Below, one piece after another: positions 10,908 through 23,900 of a DNA stretch of 64,000 bases. The position numbers and the translations under genes were made by a program. This stretch comes from Paracyclopina nana. Its lineage: Eukaryota; Arthropoda; Copepoda; Cyclopoida; Cyclopettidae. Position 1 is the stretch's first letter; each line of letters opens with the position of its first letter. Location: positions 3,740,001 to 3,804,000 of the forward strand of contig JAGUCH010000006.1 in assembly GCA_019096065.1 (NCBI GenBank). The letters run 5' to 3'. Below the pieces are notes generated by a model, which was not told the DNA's origin, ran no database searches, and worked only from the letters and a program-made list of their open reading frames with translations.

Positions 10908-13900
10908 ATAGCCCTCTAATTGGCTACATACTATTCTTACGATGATTTCAGGTCGTTATTTTCCACAAGAAGAAATATAATAGAAAATGTCCCTTGGGAA
11001 CTCCTCATTTCCTGTCTTTTGAATTACGAGGCGCGGCTGGAAAAAGTTAGACTTCTCCTGCTGCTGGGGCTTATAAAAAAGGGAGCTGGGGACAGTATGG
11101 GATGGTTACCATATTTGACATAAAAAAGGTGTCTTTCCGCCACAAAAGTGCCGGACATTCAAAGTGGCCATAAAGAGCACCTTCCACTCTCACATTCTTG
11201 CATGTTGAGAGGAAGTCTCAATTGCCAAAAGTGTAACGACCGAAATGAGAAAGGGAAGTAGCAATCACGTCGTCAAAAAATGGCGAAACTTTGAGGTGAG
11301 GAGGGACTCGCTAATGGCTGCATTGTCCACCACGCCATAGCAACACTTGAAAGAAGAAAAGCAAATTCAGCAGCTATGGCACCACCACTTCTTCTTCTTT
11401 TTCGGGGGTGCCAATGCAGCAATAATAATGGACAAGTATTTATCCAAGGATATTTGATACTGCACTCCCTCCTTTTTGAGCCAACATGGCGAAAAAATTG
11501 CACTCATCTCGAGAAAGCAATCATTTTTGCCTTTAATAATAATAATACTCCCTTATAGCCAGTCATCTGGCTAGCTGCACAGGGAAACAATGGAATTTCT
11601 TATTTGGGAAAACGACGTACCCTTTTGGAAAAGAAATATATAGATGAGCCATCTATCTCCATATGAGAGTCTTGACACCCCCAATATTGCAACAACACCA
11701 TTAAGCAAGGAAGAAACCATTTCGGGGTCCTAATATTACTACGTACTTCTTCAATATGCGTTGGGGGTGGTTTTTGGCAACAATGGCAAATGTGCATATT
11801 AGGCATTATACTACTATGGTGATGACATTTGCAGAAGAGCAATTAGAAAGCTCCCGAATTAACGCGTTAATTGTGACTCTTTCGCAAACTTGTGCACCCC
11901 CTCAACTTAGCTTCTCGTCGCGCCCGCTGAAGCTTGTCAAAACGAATCAAGTTTGCTGAAACCTCTCAATAAGTATATTCAATCAAGTCAGCTTTTCAAA
12001 GAAGAGCTCAAGCATCACTCTGTAAGCTTCATCCCCTTTCTTCGGATCCACAGAACTTGTAATCAATTCACCCAGAATTAAAAAGCAAGAGAGAGATGAG
12101 TCAAGAATCTTACAGTCTCCTTTATATAGTGCGCGTACACAAAGTGGGGTGGCTATATGTGAACAAACAAGCTGTAGCTATTCAAGAAGACTAGACTATA
12201 TGCATGAATAGTTTTTCCGCCGTCTTGACTCGGCTTTCATCCCCATTATTGAAGGTAACATTAGCAGTGAATCAAGTAAAATATACTATGGCCATAACAG
12301 CTACTGATTTTGTATACTATGACGCGGAAGATAATGAGCCCATGTTGGAGGATGGCTTAATGGTATTTTTTACCATTTTTGACCCCTCTTGCAGCATACT
12401 ACAATACTGAATGCCTGGAGAAGTCAAAGTCGATTTTCTCCGCCCAGACCAGACACATCACACATATCACAACCTTAGCAAAGTGCGAAAGGGACCCAGA
12501 AGGGAAAAGGGAAAGCTCACTAGTGATTTATCTGTGTATACTACGTGGCACAAAAGCCCGAGGAATTCCACAATCTTTCTGGACAACAAACAAACAGGAG
12601 TTGTGAGTCGAAAAGGAGCCTAGCTCTGAAACCGCACACTTTCCATAATTAATTGATCCAGGAAGCTTTTCCCGTCTACAGTATACGAAGTTGCAAGGTG
12701 AGCAGCCAAAAACAGCATCAGGAGTCTGAGGTAATAGCTCACAATGTGAGTGAGTGCTTTGGGTCATTTGTCACTTCCTGAGTTAAGATACACGACGACC
12801 AGAAAGCCCCAAAATGGAGCCAACTTGAGAATTCATCAGGGCTACCTTGTCGTACATTGCAACATCATCATGATCAGAGAAGAACAATAGCCTTAGGAAA
12901 TGGAGAGAGAAAACACCTAACGAGCATTGATTTTTCCATTCAGGACTGCGCATTACCTGATAGCTTCAATAGCAGCATGCAGGGGGGAAAAGCCTTGGGT
13001 TGTTTTAAATGAGCCTCATTTTGAGCCCTGGGAAAAAGCAGTCTGAGCTACTAGCATTGCCAATGAATGGAAAGTCTGCTGGCTTGACAGAGGGGAATCG
13101 GAAGCTATTGCTTCTTCTTGAATCCTGAGTAGACAATGATGCCCCAAATGCTACTGCAAAAGGTCGTAGCTGTTCCTTTTCCCCAACAGATCGACAGTAT
13201 ACTAGTTATACTACTTGAGAGCTTCCCATCAACTTCTCCTTTTACCTTTTCGCCTTATCAGCGCTACCCATCCTAATGGGAGTCCATTCCATGCAGGCAT
13301 CAGTAGAAGCATATGTATGGATGGTGCGAAAAAAAAGTCGAGAATGGCTCTCAGCAGAAAAGTTTCACAATGATGAGTCAGAAAGTCATGGAAGGTAAAA
13401 GATGGATGACTTTCCAAACCATCAGTTCTAAGTAATGTACTCTGAGCCACTATACGGTATATAGTGAGAGTTTCTGATGCATGTTTGGCTTTCACTCTCG
13501 ATCTTGTGATTAGAGAGCAGCTCTTGATTGAACAAACGCCCTTTTTTGGGAGTTCCTTCTCTTTCTCACCATCTAGGAGCAAATCTGCGCTGATGGTTGG
13601 TGCAAATGCGAATAAAGATCATCAAGTTGCGAATGAAGGAGCTAGAAAGTGATGAATTGTTGGCGACTCAGATAGACTATTCTGAATGGCAGCCAAGGCC
13701 AAGATGTGTGAGCATTTGGCAACATTACATAGCGCACCATAATTGCTTTTTCGACCGCACAAGCAAGCTAGCATCTTGGAGATATCATGAGGCAACTTGA
13801 AAATGCAGCAGCTTGGCACTCATGCCACTTTTCCCCCACTCGAATAATCATATAATAGCAAATGTGTATTATCCAGGGAATTCTGCTGTCATTAAAGTTC

Positions 13901-14839
13901 TCTTCCAATTGTCAGAGCTACTATTACAATCCTCCTCCACTCAGACAAGGATGAAAGTGAAAGCAGTTGGAATTTCAATTTGGGTTGTAATTGAAAGTCA
14001 CAAAACGACTGCACAGTTGGACATCTCAAGAGAGTGTAATATTGTCGTCATTTCAGCCCATTTTCAGAGCACTTTCCAGCAAATGTGGCACCCTACCTAC
14101 AAGTTGTGTCATTAGAGCAGCCCAGCTTGGCCTTCAAATTAATGGGTTTTACTTTTAATCTGCGAGCTGGTTGGAGAAAAAAGGGACCCCGCATCAAATA
14201 TTCAATGTGAACTGATCTGATCTGCTAAACAATTCAATCAGAATTTTATAGGACTTTTTATAGTGAGGCAGGAGGGCCGGAGAGGATGGAGGGGATCCTT
14301 TTCAAACTTTTCAAAAGGGGACACTGTGATATTGGAAATACTTCCAATAGGCTACAACGATATATACCATACCACTACACACGGTGAAACTTCATACAAA
14401 ATACTCATTCCAAGGGCCAATCTGATTCCGATGAAGAAGACGAAAACTTTCATTGAGGCTACCTTTTGCTTCTACAGTAGTTCAAGCAAAAAATAAGGAA
14501 AAAACAAACTTTCATGCTACATTTTTCTGTCCCAATGTGAGTTTGAAAGTTAAGCCGCCTTTTCATAAGGTATTCACCCCCATCATGTATTTGTACTATG
14601 GAGACACATGGCTAACAAGCTCGTACGGTTATATAACTTCCTCATCTCACGGGACTACTAAATAACATCAACTATATAGAGCACAACTACAGCTTTGCAT
14701 TCTGCCTTTGCAGTTAGCAGAGAAAACCTCACAAATCTCTGAGCTCACTGGCGGCAAAAAGTGTACTCTTTCCAAGAGAAGGAAAACGCGGATTTAATTG
14801 TCCTTGAAGCCTCTCTCTACTTTGGTAAGTACACCATAT
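10908..14839. other. Gene-poor intergenic stretch
   Basis: No gene is supported: open frames are short, lack recognisable domains and do not join into exons. The only structure seen is a 20-bp sequence at 12321-12340 that exactly repeats the end of the 10763-10907 hairpin in inverted orientation. Confidence 0.4.
12321..12340. repeat. Solo copy of the 20-bp hairpin-element terminus
   Basis: The sequence GACGCGGAAGATAATGAGCC is the exact reverse complement of the left end of the hairpin at 10763. It is either a relic end of another copy or the far end of a larger 1.58-kb element (10763-12340) with 20-bp perfect inverted ends. No target-site duplication was found for the larger interpretation. 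Confidence 0.6.
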
Positions 14840-15009
14840 TGGCTTAGTCTTTCGCAAGTTTTGCATAGTCACGCTATTTAAATAGCTCATAACATAAAAC
14901 GTATTTAAATAGTAGCTATTTAAATACATCCAGAGGCTATTTAAATACATTTTATGCTATGAGCTATTTAAATAGCGTGACTATGCAAAACTTGCGAAAG
15001 ACTAAGCCA
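14840..15009. mobile_element. MITE-like hairpin, 170 bp, rich in ATTTAAAT
   Basis: The outer arms are perfect inverted copies for at least 50 bases, beginning TGGCTTAGTCTTTCGCAAGT on the left and ending with its complement on the right. The centre contains several copies of the palindrome ATTTAAAT, so the whole unit can fold into one long stem. It has no coding capacity and no obvious target-site duplication. It shares only the initial GGCT with the hairpin at 10763, so it is probably a different family. Confidence 0.78.
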
Positions 15010-17424
15010 GTTTTAGTGGTTGAGAAGCCGTCTAATAAAATTCAAAAGTTACCAACCACAAAGTTCAAAAGCGTGTCTGGCTGTCAGCTTACATGATGAA
15101 CTGACCTCACAAGAGAAAGCCCAATTCTTGTTGACAATTGCAAAAGCTTGTCTGAAAATAAAGTTTTCTGGAGACTGCTGCTGCTGCTATATGCCAGATG
15201 AAAAGGTCTTGAAAAAGGGTCCATCCGAATTTCCAATGGAATGGATGCTTGCCAAATCGTGAGATGGAAAAAGTTGAAACCATAATGAAAGTAAAAGAGG
15301 GAGACGAAGAAGGCCAATTTGTGTGGAAGTCTGCGAAGAGGGCGAAAGGCCAGACATTGGAATAGACAATTGAATATTTATGAAATTGGCACAAATCACA
15401 TCAATGTATTGATGTGGATACAAATGGCCTTTCCTCTTGCAAGGAAAACGAACTTTTTCGAGCTGAAAGTGTAATTTGGCATTGAGAAGTGCAGCCAAAA
15501 GACGAGAGAGTAAAGAGCTATGCAAACTTGAACTTTTTGCCTTCTGACGCGTTACGCTCGAGTAAAGGCCGAGCGCAAAAAACTGTGCAAAATTGCAATA
15601 GCCGCAAAACTGCAATCAAACTCACTGGTGCAATCTTTCCATGTCAAATCAACGTCAAGTGAATCCTCGTTCAAGAAAGGCAATCTTTTTCTGTAGAAAC
15701 AGCTGGCGCCATCTTTGATCAATTGAGCCGGTTACAAACATATGCATAACAGCATAGTAGCCATGACACTTGAAAACTTTGTTACAGGACAAACCATAAC
15801 AAAGCTAACATGCATATACGTAATGGTCGCCTGCCAACACCACCAATGACAGGCGCCTAGCCACAACTTTTCAATTGAGGCAAAGCTTTCTCGTTTGCTG
15901 CGCTCTAGATTTTGCTAGGAGAAACTGCTCGCATTTGTTGTAAAACGCGAATTTAGCTCATACACAAGAAATACCCTCGTCAGCAGCATAAAGTATATAG
16001 CCCAGCAGTGTGTAGCATACTACATAGCCTTGGGGAGCCATGGTAGGTGATTTTCCTTGATTGTAGCCCATTACACCTATTCGTAGCATTTCTGCTGAGT
16101 CTTGGAATTTGCCTTCCCACCCACCCACCAATTCCACCCTCCTTGATTTTCTCCTACTTTTTGCATACTAGCACCCTTCATGAGATGAATGTGCTCCCCA
16201 AAAAAGCAAGAAAAATCTCCTCATCCCAACCTTTTGGCATATGGTTCATCTGCTTTGCTAGTGGGAGTCTGCTCTTCTCTTTGTGGCGGCAAAAAGAAAG
16301 CTGGCAGTTTTGATTATGTAAGAAACCATTATTTCAAGCTCGTTACTTTTTTTAGCATGAAAAAACTGCCGTAAAATAGATGCATGAGTTTTTGGACTTG
16401 CTTTCTTGGGGGATGTGTTGTACCACAGCATACATAGAAGATGGTCGTTAACTTGAAATATTTGAGAGCTTTAGCACATGTGGAACCAGGGTGCAAATGG
16501 TTTCAAGTACGATATTTGTTGTCCAACTACTACTATGTCTACTTGAGGGAAAAGGGTGGTGTGCATTTTCAAAGTGCTTGCTAGCGCAGTTACCATTATT
16601 CCTTTTGTGGAGGTTTCATCATGAAATGAAAAGAGGGACAAAAGTAAGAAGAGAAACATGAAAGGACCCCATGATAAACATTCCGAGGGTGGTGTTTTCA
16701 TCCACGCGGCTACATGTGCATATGGGGGAGGAAAAGGTAAACAAAACGAATTTTCAGCTAATGTTGGGTGCCATCAGCATCAAAAGACATCATTTGAGCC
16801 AACCTCAAAAACAAGGCTAATATTGTAAATTGCAAGTCTGACTTTTAACAGAATAAGTGAAACGGGAAATGAGGAATATAAATAAATTAACTTTGCAATC
16901 TAAACGTTGCTGAATGGTATAGATTCAATACTGGTTAGGGTGGAGAAAAATGATGCAAGAGTTGAGCTCAATCACCCCCTTCGTGTTAAAAGGTCTTCCT
17001 ACGTACACCCACAACCAGGCGTTTTTTTCATGTAAAGAAGGAAAAATGGCTTTGGCTGAGGGAAATTGGTTAATGCAGCCACTGCTGCTAAAGTAGTAGG
17101 GTAGGGATAGGAAATTCAGTGGCGACAGCAGCATGGGGTTTCTTTATTCAATTACTTCCAAAAGGAACTCCCATTCTATGGATCCACGCACGTACCGACC
17201 AAACCTGATGACAAAACGGGCTTTTTTCGCTCACCCCTTATTTTTTTTCCTAGAAGATGACGAATTGCTTTCTTGTTGGCTTTATACAGGATTTTCTTTC
17301 AGTTTGAAGCCTGTGGGCGGATTTTTCTCAAAATTAGCCGTTCTTTATCAGCTCTACAGTTTACAATTTATTTTAAAAAAGTATTTCCTCCATTATGTGA
17401 AAGCCCACAAAAACACATGCATTA
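15010..17424. other. Gene-poor stretch left of the foldback element
   Basis: Nothing beyond short unsupported open frames was recognised. The DNA is ordinary AT-rich intergenic sequence up to the 9-bp direct repeat at 17425. Confidence 0.4.
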
Positions 17425-17433
17425 CTGCAGTGT

Positions 17434-17545
17434 GGTACATACTAAAAACCGCACCCAAAAGCATTATTCCGCACCAAACCGCACCAAACCGCACCATACC
17501 GCACCAAACCGCACCATACTAAAAACCGCACCCAAAAAAAATCAA
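17434..17545 (+). repeat. Left terminal inverted repeat with ACCGCACC motif cluster
   Basis: The stretch starts GGTACATACTAAAAACCGC and contains about eight copies of an (A)CCGCACC motif spaced by AAA, AT or a few other bases. The segment CATACTAAAAACCGCACCC occurs twice, suggesting a short internal duplication of the terminus. The same motif recurs inside every 170-bp monomer as ACCGCACCCA and its inverse, which links terminus and satellite. Confidence 0.75.
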
Positions 17546-17578
17546 TTATAAACTGAAGCTTATTAATAATAAAACTGA

Positions 17579-20500
17579 ACGGCACCCATAGTAGTAAAAA
17601 CAAGGCTAAAGTAGTCAAAATTATTTTGAGGCATCTCAGGGTACAAAAGCTGATGAGACCTCATGCGTTAGGTCCCAGATAGTCCAAAACCAGCCCAAAC
17701 TCAAACACTTTACTACAAGGTGCGGTACGCTAGAGGCCAAAAACGCAGCTAATGCACCCATAGTAGCAAAACAAGGCTATGATGTAAAAATTACTTGAAT
17801 CCATCTCATGGCCCAAAAGCTGATTGGACCTCATGAGTTAGGTCCCAGAGAGTCCAAAACCAGCCCTAACTCAAAAACTTTACTACACGGTGCGGTACGC
17901 TAGACGCCAAAAACAGGGCTACCGCATCCATTGTAGTAAAACAAGGCTGTGATGTAAAAATTACTTTGAGGCATCTCATTGCCCAAAAGCTGATTGGACC
18001 TCATGAGTTAGGTCCCACAGAGTCCAAAACCAGCCCTAACTCAAAAACTTTACTACATGGTGCGGTACGCTAGAGGCCAAAAACGCGGCTACCGCACCCA
18101 TAGTAGTAAAACAAGGCTATGATGTGAAAATTACTTTGAGGCATCTCAGGGCCCAAAAGCTGATTGGACCTCATGAGTTAGGTCCTAGAGAGTCCAAAAC
18201 CAGCCCTAACTCAAAAACTTTACTAAACGGTGCGGTACGCTAGAGGCCAAAAACGCGGCTACCGCACCCATAGTAGTAAAACAAGGCTATGATGTGAAAA
18301 TTACTTTAAGGCATCTCAGGGCCCAAAAGCTGATTGGACCTCATGAGTTAGGTCCCAGAGAGTCCAAAACCAGCCCTAACTCAAAAACTTTACTACATGG
18401 TGCGGTACGCTAGAGGCCAAAAACGCGGCTACCGCACCCATAGTAGTAAAACAAGGCTATGATGTGAAAATTACTTTGAGGCATCTCAGGGCCCAAAAGC
18501 TGATTGGACCTCATGAGTTAGGTCCCAGAGAGTCCAAAACCAGCCCTAACTCAAAAACTTTACTACATGGTGCGGTACACTAGAGGCCAAAAACGCGGCT
18601 ACTGCACCCATAGTAGTAAAACAATGCTATGATGTAAAAATTACTTTGAGGCATCTCATGGCCCAAAAGCTGATTGGACCTCATGAGTTAGGTCCCAGAG
18701 AGTCCAAAACCAGCCCTAACTCAAAAACTATACTACATGGTGCGGTACGCTAGAGGCCATAAACGCGGCTACCGCACCCATAGTAGTAAAAAAAGGCTAT
18801 GATGGGAAAATTACTTTGAGGCATCTCAGGGCCCAAAAGCTGATTGGACCTCATGAGTTAGGTCCCAGAGAGTCCAAAACCAGCCCTAACTCAAAAACTT
18901 TACTACATGGTGCGGTACGCTAGAGGCCAAAAACGCGGCTACCGCACCCATAGTAGTAAAACAAGGCTATGATGTGAAAATTACTTTGAGGCATCTCAGG
19001 GCCCAAAAGCTGATTGGACCTCATGAGTTAGGTCCTAGAGAGTCCAAAACCAGCCCTAACTCAAAAACTTTACTAAACGGTGCGGTACGCTAGAGGCCAA
19101 AAACGCGGCTACCGCACCCATAGTAGTAAAACAAGGCTATGATGTGAAAATTACTTTAAGGCATCTCAGGGCCCAAAAGCTGATTGGACCTCATGAGTTA
19201 GGTCCCAGAGAGTCCAAAACCAGCCCTAACTCAAAAACTTTACTACATGGTGCGGTACGCTAGAGGCCAAAAACGCGGCTACCGCACCCATAGTAGTAAA
19301 ACAAGGCTATGATGTGAAAATTACTTTGAGGCATCTCAGGGCCCAAAAGCTGATTGGACCTCATGAGTTAGGTCCCAGAGAGTCCAAAACCAGCCCTAAC
19401 TCAAAAACTTTACTACATGGTGCGGTACACTAGAGGCCAAAAACGCGGCTACTGCGCCCATAGTAGTAAAACAAGGCTATGATGTAAAAATTACTTTGAG
19501 GCATCTCATGGCCCAAAAGCTGATTGGACCTCATGAGTTAGGTCCCAGAGAGTCCAAAACCAGCCCTAACTCAAAAACTATACTACATGGTGCGGTACGC
19601 TAGAGGCCATAAACGCGGCTACCGCACCCATAGTAGTAAAAAAAGGCTATGATGGGAAAATTACTTTGAGGCATCTCAGGGCCCAAAAGCTGATTGGACC
19701 TCATGAGTTAGGTCCCAGAGAGTCCAAAACCAGCCCTAACTCAAAAACTTTACTACATGGTGCGGTACGCTAGAGGCCAAAAACGCGGCTACCGCACCCA
19801 TAGTAGTAAAACAAGGCTATGATGTGAAAATTACTTTGAGGCATCTCAGGGCCCAAAAGCTGATTGGACCTCATGAGTTAGGTCCCAGAGAGTCCAAAAC
19901 CAGCCCTAACTCAAAAACTTTACTACACGGTGCGGTACGCTAGAGGCCAAAAACGCGGCTACCGCACCCATAGTAGTAAAACTAGGCTTTTGGGTGAAAA
20001 TTACTTTGACACATCTGATGGTCCAAAACCTGACTGGACCTCATGAGTTAGGTCCTAGAGAGTCCAAAACCAGCCCTAACTCAAAAACTTTACTACATGG
20101 TGCGGTACACTAGAGGCCAAAAACGCGGCTACCGCACCCATAGTAGTAAAACAAGGCTATGATGTGAAAATTACTTTGAGGCATCTCAGGGCCCAAAAGC
20201 TGATTGGACCTCATGAGTTAGATCCCAGAGAGTCCAAAACCAGGCCTAACTCAAAAACTTTACTACATGGTGCGGTACGCTAGAGGCCAAAAACGCGGCT
20301 ACCGCACCCATAGTAGTAAAACAAGGCTATGATGTGAAAATTACTTTGAGGCATCTCAGGGCCCAAAAGCTGATTGGACCTCATGAGTTAGGTCCCAGAG
20401 AGTCCAAAACCAGCCCTAACTCAAAAACTTTACTACACGGTGCGGTACGCTAGAGGCCAAAAACGCAGCTAATGCACCCATAGTAGTAAAACAAGGCTAT

Positions 20501-20953
20501 GATGTGAAAATTACTTTGAGGCATCTCAGGGCCCAAAAGCTGATTGGACCTCATGAGTTAGGTCCCAGAGAGTCCAAAATCAGCCCTAACTCAAAAACTT
20601 TACTACACGGTGCGGTACGCTAGAGGCCAAAAACGCGGCTACCGCACCCATTGTAGTAAAACAAGGCTATGATGTAAAAATTACTTGAATCCATCTCATG
20701 GCCCAAAAGCTGATTGGACCTCATGAGTTAGGTCCCCGAGAGTCCAAAATCAGCCCTAACTCAAAAACTTTACTACATGGTGCGGTACGCTAGAGGCCAA
20801 AAACGCGGCTACCGCATCCATTGTAGTAAAACAAGGCTGTGATGTAAAAATTACTTTGAGGCATCTCAGGGCCCAAAAGCTGATTGGACCTCATGAGTTA
20901 GGTCCCAGAGAGTCCAAAATCAGCCCTAACTCAAAAACTTTACTACATGGTGC
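17579..20953 (+). repeat. Left arm: forward array of a 170-bp satellite, about 20 copies
   Basis: Copies of TAGTAGTAAAACAAGGCTAT recur exactly every 170 bases (for example 18101, 18271, 18441, 18611). Diagnostic variants recur every 850 bases: the GATGGGAAAA form at 18781 and 19631 and the GGTCCTAGAG/TACTAAACGG form near 18181 and 19031. The arm therefore has a five-monomer higher-order repeat. The outermost monomers (17579-17920) are the most diverged, as is usual at array edges. No open frame spans the units. Confidence 0.95.
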
Positions 20954-23900
20954 AGCTTTTGGGCCATGAGATGGATTCAAGTAATTTTTACATCATTGCC
21001 TTGTTTTATTACAATGGGTGCGGTAGCCGCGTTTTTGGCCTCTCTAGCGTACCGCACCATGTAGTAAAGTTTTTGAGTTAGGACAGGTTTTGGACTCTCT
21101 GGGACCTAACTCATGAGGTCCAGTCAGGTTTTGGACCATCAGATGTGTCAAAGTAATTTTCACCCAAAAGCCTAGTTTTACTACTATGGGTGCGGTTCGG
21201 TGCGGTAGCCCTGTTTTTGGCCTCTAGCGTACCGCACCGTGTAATAAAGTTTTTGAGTTAGGGCTGATTTTGGACTCTCTGGGACCTAACTCATGAGGTC
21301 CAATCAGCCTTTGGGCAATGAGATGCCTCAAAGTAATTTTTACATCACAGCCTTGTTTTACTACAATGGATGCGGTAGCCGCGTTTTTGGCCTCTAGCGT
21401 ACCGCACCGTGTAGTAAAGTTTTTGAGTTAGGGCTGATTTTGGACTCTCTGGGACCTAACTCATGAGGTCCAATCAGCTTTTGGGCAATGAGATGCCTCA
21501 AAGTAATTTTTACATCACAGCCTTGTTTTACTACAATGGATGCGGTAGCCGCGTTTTTGGCCTCTAGCGTACCGCACCGTGTAGTAAAGTTTTTGAGTTA
21601 GGACTGGTTTTGGACTCTCTGGGACCTAACTCATGAGGTCCAGTCAGGTTTTGGACCATCAGATGTGTCAAAGTAATTTTCACCCAAAAGCCTAGTTTTA
21701 CTACTATGGGTGCGGTTCGGTGCGGTAGCCCTGTTTTTGGCCTCTAGCGTACCGCACCGTGTAGTAAAGTTTTTGAGTTAGGGCTGATTTTGGACTCTCT
21801 GGGACCTAACTCATGAGGTCCAATCAGCTTTTGGGCAATGAGATGCCTCAAAGTAATTTTTACATCACAGCCTTGTTTTACTACAATGGATGCGGTAGCC
21901 GCGTTTTTGGCCTCTAGCGTACCGCACCGTGTAGTAAAGTTTTTGAGTTAGGGCTGATTTTGGACTCTCGGGGACCTAACTCATGAGGTCCAATCAGCTT
22001 TTGGGGCATGAGATGGATTCAAGTAATTTTACATCATTGCCTTGTTTTACTACAATGGGTGCGGTAGCCGCGTTTTTGGCCTCTAGCGTACCGCACCGTG
22101 TAGTAAAGTTTTTGAGTTAGGACTGGTTTTGGACTCTCTGGGACCTAACTCATGAGGTCCAGTCAGGTTTTGGACCATCAGATGTGTCAAAGTAATTTTC
22201 ACCCAAAAGCCTAGTTTTACTACTATGGGTGCGGTTCGGTGCGGTAGCCCTGTTTTTGGCCTCTAGCGTACCGCACCGTGTAGTAAAGTTTTTGAGTTAG
22301 GGCTGATTTTGGACTCTCTGGGACCTAACTCATGAGGTCCAATCAGCTTTTGGGCAATGAGATGCCTCAAAGTATTTTTTACATCACAGCCTTGTTTTAC
22401 TACAATGGATGCGGTAGCCGCGTTTTTGGCCTCTAGCGTACCGCACCGTGTAGTAAAGTTTTTGAGTTAGGGCTGATTTTGGACTCTCTGGGACCTAACT
22501 CATGAGGTCCAATCAGCTTTTGGGCAATGAGATGCCTCAAAGTAATTTTTACATCACAGCCTTGTTTTACTACAATGGATGCGGTAGCCGCGTTTTTGGC
22601 CTCTAGCGTACCGCACCGTGTAGTAAAGTTTTTGAGTTAGGGCTGATTTTGGACTCTCTGGGACCTAACTCATGAGGTCCAATCAGCTTTTGGGCAATGA
22701 GATGCCTCAAAGTAATTTTTACATCACAGCCTTGTTTTACTACAATGGATGCGGTAGCCGCGTTTTTGGCCTCTAGCGTACCGCACCGTGTAGTAAAGTT
22801 TTTGAGTTAGGGCTGATTTTGGACTCTCGGGGACCTAACTCATGAGGTCCAATCAGCTTTTGGGGCATGAGATGGATTCAAGCAATTTTACATCATTGCC
22901 TTGTTTTACTACAATGGGTGCGGTAGCCGCGTTTTTGGCCTCTAGCGTACCGCACCGTGTAGTAAAGTTTTTGAGTTAGGACTGGTTTTGGACTCTCTGG
23001 GACCTAACTCATGAGGTCCAGTCAGGTTTTGGACCATCAGATGTGTCAAAGTAATTTTCACCCAAAAGCCTAGTTTTACTACTATGGGTGCGGTTCGGTG
23101 CGGTAGCCCTGTTTTTGGCCTCTAGCGTACCGCACCGTGTAATAAAGTTTTTGAGTTAGGGCTGATTTTGGACTCTCTGGGACCTAACTCATGAGGTCCA
23201 ATCAGCTTTTGGGCAATGAGATGCCTCAAAGTAATTTTTACATCACAGCCTTGTTTTACTACAATGGATGCGGTAGCCGCGTTTTTGGCCTCTAGCGTAC
23301 CGCACCGTGTAGTAAAGTTTTTGAGTTAGGACTGGTTTTGGACTCTCTGGGACCTAACTCATGAGGTCCAGTCAGGTTTTGGACCATCAGATGTGTCAAA
23401 GTAATTTTCACCCAAAAGCCTAGTTTTACTACTATGGGTGCGGTTCGGTGCGGTAGCCCTGTTTTTGGCCTCTAGCGTACCGCACCGTGTAGTAAAGTTT
23501 TTGAGTTAGGGCTGATTTTGGACTCTCTGGGACCTAACTCATGAGGTCCAATCAGCTTTTGGGCAATGAGATGCCTCAAAGTAATTTTTACATCACAGCC
23601 TTGTTTTACTACAATGGATGCGGTAGCCGCGTTTTTGGCCTCTAGCGTACCGCACCGTGTAGTAAAGTTTTTGAGTTAGGGCTGATTTTGGACTCTCTGG
23701 GACCTAACTCATGAGGTCCAATCAGCTTTTGGGCAATGAGATGCCTCAAAGTAATTTTTACATCACAGCCTTGTTTTACTACAATGGATGCGGTAGCCGC
23801 GTTTTTGGCCTCTAGCGTACCGCACCGTGTAGTAAAGTTTTTGAGTTAGGGCTGATTTTGGACTCTCTGGGACCTAACTCATGAGGTCCAATCAGCTTTT

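Noticed and set aside
17133..17551. Two overlapping open frames running into the left terminus of the foldback element, with a TAPNRT-like repeat
   Set aside because: The repeated peptide is simply the translated ACCGCACC motif cluster of the inverted terminus; there is no domain or conserved start, and the frames cross the insertion boundary.
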